Below the pieces are notes generated by a model that was not told the origin of the DNA, made no database searches, and was given only the letters and a program-made list of their open reading frames with translations. The position numbers were made by a program, and so were the translations under genes. This document shows positions 60,251 to 64,000 of a stretch of 64,000 nucleotides of DNA, piece by piece. The DNA is from Welwitschia mirabilis. Its lineage: Eukaryota; Gnetophyta; Gnetopsida; Welwitschiales. Within the stretch, counting starts at the first letter, position 1, and each line of letters opens with the position of its first letter. The DNA is taken from positions 265,667,225-265,731,224 of the forward strand of contig JBOZIK010000001.1 in NCBI GenBank assembly GCA_051453625.1. The letters are read 5' to 3'.

Positions 60251-61960
60251 AGTATACATTAGAGTTACCTAACAAGTTTTGCATTATCCTCAAGGTAGAT
60301 TTTATGTTAAAAAATTAAGGTAGAAATGGTTTTAAAATATTTATGGGCTAAGCAAATGTATTTACCTTAGATTGCAAAAGTAAGATAAAGCTTAATTCTT
60401 ATTAAGGGAATAGATTTTTAATAATTATAAGAGGTTTGTTTAGATCATTACATAGAAAGATGTATTTCAGTCCACTGGGTAAAGGTTTCAAATTTATATT
60501 TGAATTTAGATCTTTATTTTCCATTAAATTTTTAGGAAAATTCATTATCATCTCAAACTATCATCCAGATATTAGTAGTGGATGACCACCCTCAAAATAA
60601 AAAATCTCAGTTCTACTCAGATCTTTGATTCTCCGCAATTGAAAGACCTAGTTTTTACACTCTTTAGATTAAAATAATTACTTTATAAATGATTAAAATT
60701 AATTTTCTTTTCATCAAAATCTTTCAAGTTATTTATTTTAAGTTTATCATCAAACAAAGTTGGCTCATAAAGCATTGACCATCTTTCTTCAAGTGGATGG
60801 TATTATAAAAGTGAAGTTGAATTCATCTCTTTTTCCAAACTCAAATCATTACCTAATTATTTTTTAGAAGAATTAGATACTCTTATTAAAAAGTTGTTAT
60901 TCCCTAAATGACATTCCATTATTTCTATTCTGGTATCTATGATATACTAGGCTATCACAAGAAAGCCTCTACCTAAAAGTAATGGATAACCATCATGTCG
61001 TTTAACTTCTATCATAACCACATCAATAGAATAGAATTCTTATTTAATTTAAATTACTAAATCCTTAATAACATCTAAATATTTGTTAATACATATATTT
61101 GCTAATTCTAAGACAATCTTATAGGCTATATTTTACTCTCTAACCCAAGTTGTCGACAAATGTGTAAGGACATAATGTTGATATTAGCTCCTATATCAAT
61201 AAAGGCTTTCTTTATTCTTTTGTTTCCTTCCAAAATGATATTAATGGTTATTGCCCATAGATCTTTAAACTTTAGACATTTTTATAAAATTAAGTTATTA
61301 ATGGATTAAGCTAGAAAGACTTTACTAGGAATGGTTTATTTTTGTTCCCTCCTAATCAGATCTTTCCACAACTTAGAATACTCAGAGTTCTCTTACAAAA
61401 ATTTTCATGATAGTAAATTTATACTTATATTTTTCATTAAGGCTTTAATATTTTCATTAAAAGTATGATTTGTATTTAATCTATCAAGCCAAGGGTTAGT
61501 AATTTTCTTATGAAAAGAATTTTCTTTTTATTGCTTAAAAAAGAAGGGAAAGAATGATTTTCTAATATTTCTATATCCTCTTCTTCATCCATTTTATCAC
61601 TTTGGGATGTTAAAGCCTCATGGGTAGGAGGTTTTATGTTATTTTCACTTTTTATCACAACCTTACAATCTTTCTTAGCTTTATTTGGGTTTGGTAGAGG
61701 TTGTGTGGTAAGTGACCCTTATGATCTTTGCTTAGCAAACATGGCTTATCACAAAATGCTCACAAGATTTTCAATGTTAGAGTTTGTTATTTCTTGGCTT
61801 TTGTTTTTTAACTTATCAATAAATTTCTAAGTATATCACTTTGAGGGTGTAATTTGGATGAGCTTGGTTGATTATTAGAGTTGTTTGATTTAAAATTTAT
61901 ATCCTCAAATCTTTTTCTAAATAGTTGGAAATTAGGATAATTTATTTAAAAATTTTTTAA
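60251..61960 (-). pseudogene. E3 protease and linker remnant
   Basis: The active-site motif FIDIGANINIM is intact in sequence (DIGA codons at 61186-61197, minus). Flanked by the linker toward RT, and by an acidic stretch at 61476-61658 (minus, 60 codons open, KMDEEEDIEILENHSF) that matches E1 5450-5490. Stops elsewhere inactivate it. Confidence 0.7.
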
Positions 61961-63060
61961 ATTTAATTATCCATTCATCCTAGGTTAAAAGTTATTTTGA
62001 TTTTGATTTTGATTTTGGGTTTGATTAAAGTTTAAATATATTTAATTAAAAGCATACTCTTTTTCATAAATTATTTTTCTACATGTTGGTAATAAAGGAC
62101 ATTCTTTCATTGCATGATAGTTGTATTCACATAAGTTACAAGTTAGAGCTATGACTACATTTTTTTATGTTGCCACATTTACATCTAAGATCATTTGAGT
62201 GTATTTCTCTAAAGTTAAGGTGAAATCCTTAATAACATTACTTGGTTTTCTTTCAATGTTTACTTCCTTCTTCTCTTGCTTAACTTCTTTAATATCTTTA
62301 ATGATTTAACCTACTATTTGATTTTCTTTAGGTAAGGGTTTAGGCCAAGTTTGATGCACTTCCATTAACTCTTCCAACACTTTTCAATCATTTTCTAAAG
62401 TAAGATTTATCAAATTTCCTCCACATGAAAATTCAACAAGTTGCTTAATTTGTCTTTTGATTCTACTATAAAAGTAATCTACTAATTCTTCTTAAGAAAA
62501 AGTATCTACAAGTTTCAAATTTAAAGCAATGAAAATCCTCTCATAGGTAGAGGCATAGTCTTTATTTAACTATTGTTAGAAATTAGTTACTTCTTTCTTA
62601 CATTTTGTAATGGTAGTTTCCTCATGAATATCTTAATGAAAGCTTTTGAAACCTAACTTCATTTTTTTAGACTCTTATATGAAATTGTTTTTAACTAAAG
62701 TTTAGCTTTATCTTTTAAAGTAATCTAAAAAATGACCATATAAGTTCTATCACTTATTTATTTCTTACCGTTTCCTTAAGTGAGCACTAACTATTCAATG
62801 TTAGCAATGTGTTGTAAAGGATCTTTATCATGTTCACCACTAAAAATGGGATAATCATTTAAATTCATAAATTTAACAGCCTTACTAAGAGGTAAGTTAA
62901 AAGAGATTTAGATTTCAAATTTTTTATTAGTAATTATGTCTTTAAGAATGAAATTAGCATTAGGATTTATGGGTGTAGTCATAGGGATTCTAATAATAAG
63001 AGGTGAATTAGGCAAAATAACTTGCTTTTAATTTTGTGACAAACTAGACATATTTGAAAA
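61961..63060 (-). pseudogene. E3 gag remnant with intact zinc knuckle
   Basis: N-terminal block near 62970-62790 (minus): NPNANFILKDIITNKKFEI, then LNDYPIFSGEHD, homologous to E1 and E2. The CCHC knuckle near 62140-62090 reads CNLCEYNYHAMKEC with correct C-x2-C-x4-H-x4-C spacing. TAA stops occur at Gln positions. Confidence 0.8.
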
Positions 63061-63713
63061 TTGATTTTTTCCTAAACTATTATCTAAACAATCTTTTAAA
63101 ATATTTTCTTTTATGAAATAAGATTATGAAGTAATAAATATAGAAATTTATAAAATTTTTAAAACTTGCATACCTTTTGGTGTATATATATGAGTTAAAT
63201 TAGAAGTCAGTCAAGTATTCTCAGATGTTTTCCTCTATGAATAGCCACTCTCTCTGATATTTTTCTTTTTTACAAGATTTTACAACATCCTAACATGCTC
63301 AATTTTGATTTTCAGTGTACGTTGTCCCTATGGTCATCCAAAAAATTGTCTAAATGACCAAAAACACAAAAAATGAAAAACAAAGAAAATAGAAGTGCAA
63401 AATAATAGACACAAAATATACTAAAAATGGGCCATTGTCCTCCTGAGTCATCTAGAAAATAGAATAGATGATATTCTAATTTTTCTATAAAAGAGAAAAA
63501 TAAAAAATTAATGCATAAATAATGTTATCATCATACATCATAATGACGATGAAGTAGATGGTAGAACATTTACTTCAAAATGTAAAAATAGAAACTATGA
63601 AAAGAAAAACCTATGATATTATAATTAAAAATATAATACTGCTATACACAAACATCAAAACTAATATCCAAACATTTACCTAAGTAATAACAATCCTCAA
63701 AATCTAAGTAGCC

Positions 63714-63732
63714 TTCCTCGGCAATAATACCA
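63714..63732 (-). promoter_or_regulatory. E3 primer-binding site, tRNA-Asp type
   Basis: The minus strand reads TGGTATTATTGCCGAGGAA, 3 nt inside the LTR. Compared with the tRNA-Asp complement the changes are transitions. Confidence 0.85.
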
Positions 63733-63735
63733 AGA

Positions 63736-64000
63736 TGTTGTAGTGCATATTTATATAAATGTTATGCTTTTAAGAAGCTCCTATCTTTCAAAAATAAATA
63801 TATATTTCACACAACACAGCACACTAATATAGGTGGGAGTGGACCCAAATGTTGTAATATGTTGAAGGTCCAAGCTAGAAAAAAGAGAATTAATTTTGAG
63901 AAGAAATGCTTACATATTTTATTAATAGAAATAGAATGCAATGCAAAAAATCACAATGCAAACACACTTATGAAAAGTTAAACTAGCAGGAAAAAAAAGA
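63736..64000 (-). repeat. E3 5' LTR, first 265 bp in the window
   Basis: Left edge TGTTGTAGTGCATATTTATA. The body follows 52523-52790 closely (CACAACACAGCACACTAATA against 52596-52616). It continues beyond the window. Confidence 0.85.

Larger units (their letters stand above)
52523..64000 (-). mobile_element. E3: Athila-like Ty3/gypsy element, partial at the window end
   Basis: On the minus strand: partial 5' LTR (63736-64000), tRNA-Asp-type PBS, gag with intact CCHC knuckle, protease with DIGA, RT, RNase H, integrase with catalytic Glu retained, long 3' region, PPT, and complete 3' LTR (52523-53657). It has the simplest layout of the three Athila-like copies, with single-copy segments and no N run, so it is the best local reference. 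All frames carry stops and shifts. Confidence 0.9.

Noticed and set aside
1-64000. CRISPR arrays, tRNA or rRNA genes, bacterial-type operons
   Set aside because: No regularly spaced identical repeats, no cloverleaf or rRNA sequence seen; the tRNA-like strings are PBS sites.
1-64000. Assignment to a particular plant (for example a grape relative or a very A+T-rich parasitic plant)
   Set aside because: Extreme A+T content and the palindromic CpG motif hinted at candidates, but nothing in the window can separate them without a database search.

Overview
The window is non-genic nuclear DNA of a land plant, almost certainly a flowering plant. It is very A+T-rich, contains no intact host gene that I can recognise, and is built almost entirely of decayed, nested LTR retrotransposons. 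The plant assignment rests on the element families: Ty3/gypsy elements of the Athila/Tat type primed by tRNA-Asp, a Ty1/copia element of SIRE-like organisation primed by initiator tRNA-Met, and chromovirus fragments. The species cannot be fixed from sequence alone.

Layout. 1-683: old repeat, partly LTR-like. 684-12702: a complete but dead Athila-like element (E1, + strand) with two 1.11-kb LTRs and a perfect 5-bp target duplication (GCTAT). It carries gag, protease, RT, RNase H and integrase remnants and a long 3' region; a reverse-oriented LTR piece and duplicated gag and RNase H segments lie inside it. 13378-21566: a copia element (minus strand) with 1.5-kb LTRs, PBS, PPT and gag, but no recognisable pol. 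22200-24372: copia pol and chromovirus integrase/chromodomain fragments (minus). 24373-40397: a second Athila-like element (E2, minus), about 16 kb, with one truncated LTR, a 1.72-kb tandem duplication and a duplicated pol segment. 40398-42600: chromovirus RT/RNase H/integrase remnant (plus). 43989-50387: two long chromovirus-type LTRs facing away from each other as an inverted repeat; the right one is followed by a PBS and gag remnant. 52445-52522: LTR piece of the Athila-like family, broken by a third element (E3, minus), which runs from 52523 past the window end.

The three Athila-like copies share the same architecture. The LTR ends in AACA or its decayed form, a 3-nt spacer follows, then a 19-nt PBS complementary to plant tRNA-Asp. 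The internal order is gag with a CCHC knuckle, protease, RT, RNase H, integrase, a long 3' region, and a PPT ending in GGCCTA or similar. All are inactive. Decay is dominated by C-to-T and G-to-A changes: stops sit where Gln or Trp codons are expected, catalytic residues are changed, and CpG palindromes survive only as TG/CA derivatives. This is the expected footprint of cytosine methylation in silenced repeats.

Novelty: I found no undescribed functional system. The points worth a second look are the CpG-palindrome arrays in the LTRs, the large inverted LTR pair, the tandem duplication in E2, the same-family nested insertion at 52522, and the near-duplicate sequence beside several fixed-size N runs, which may be an assembly problem.
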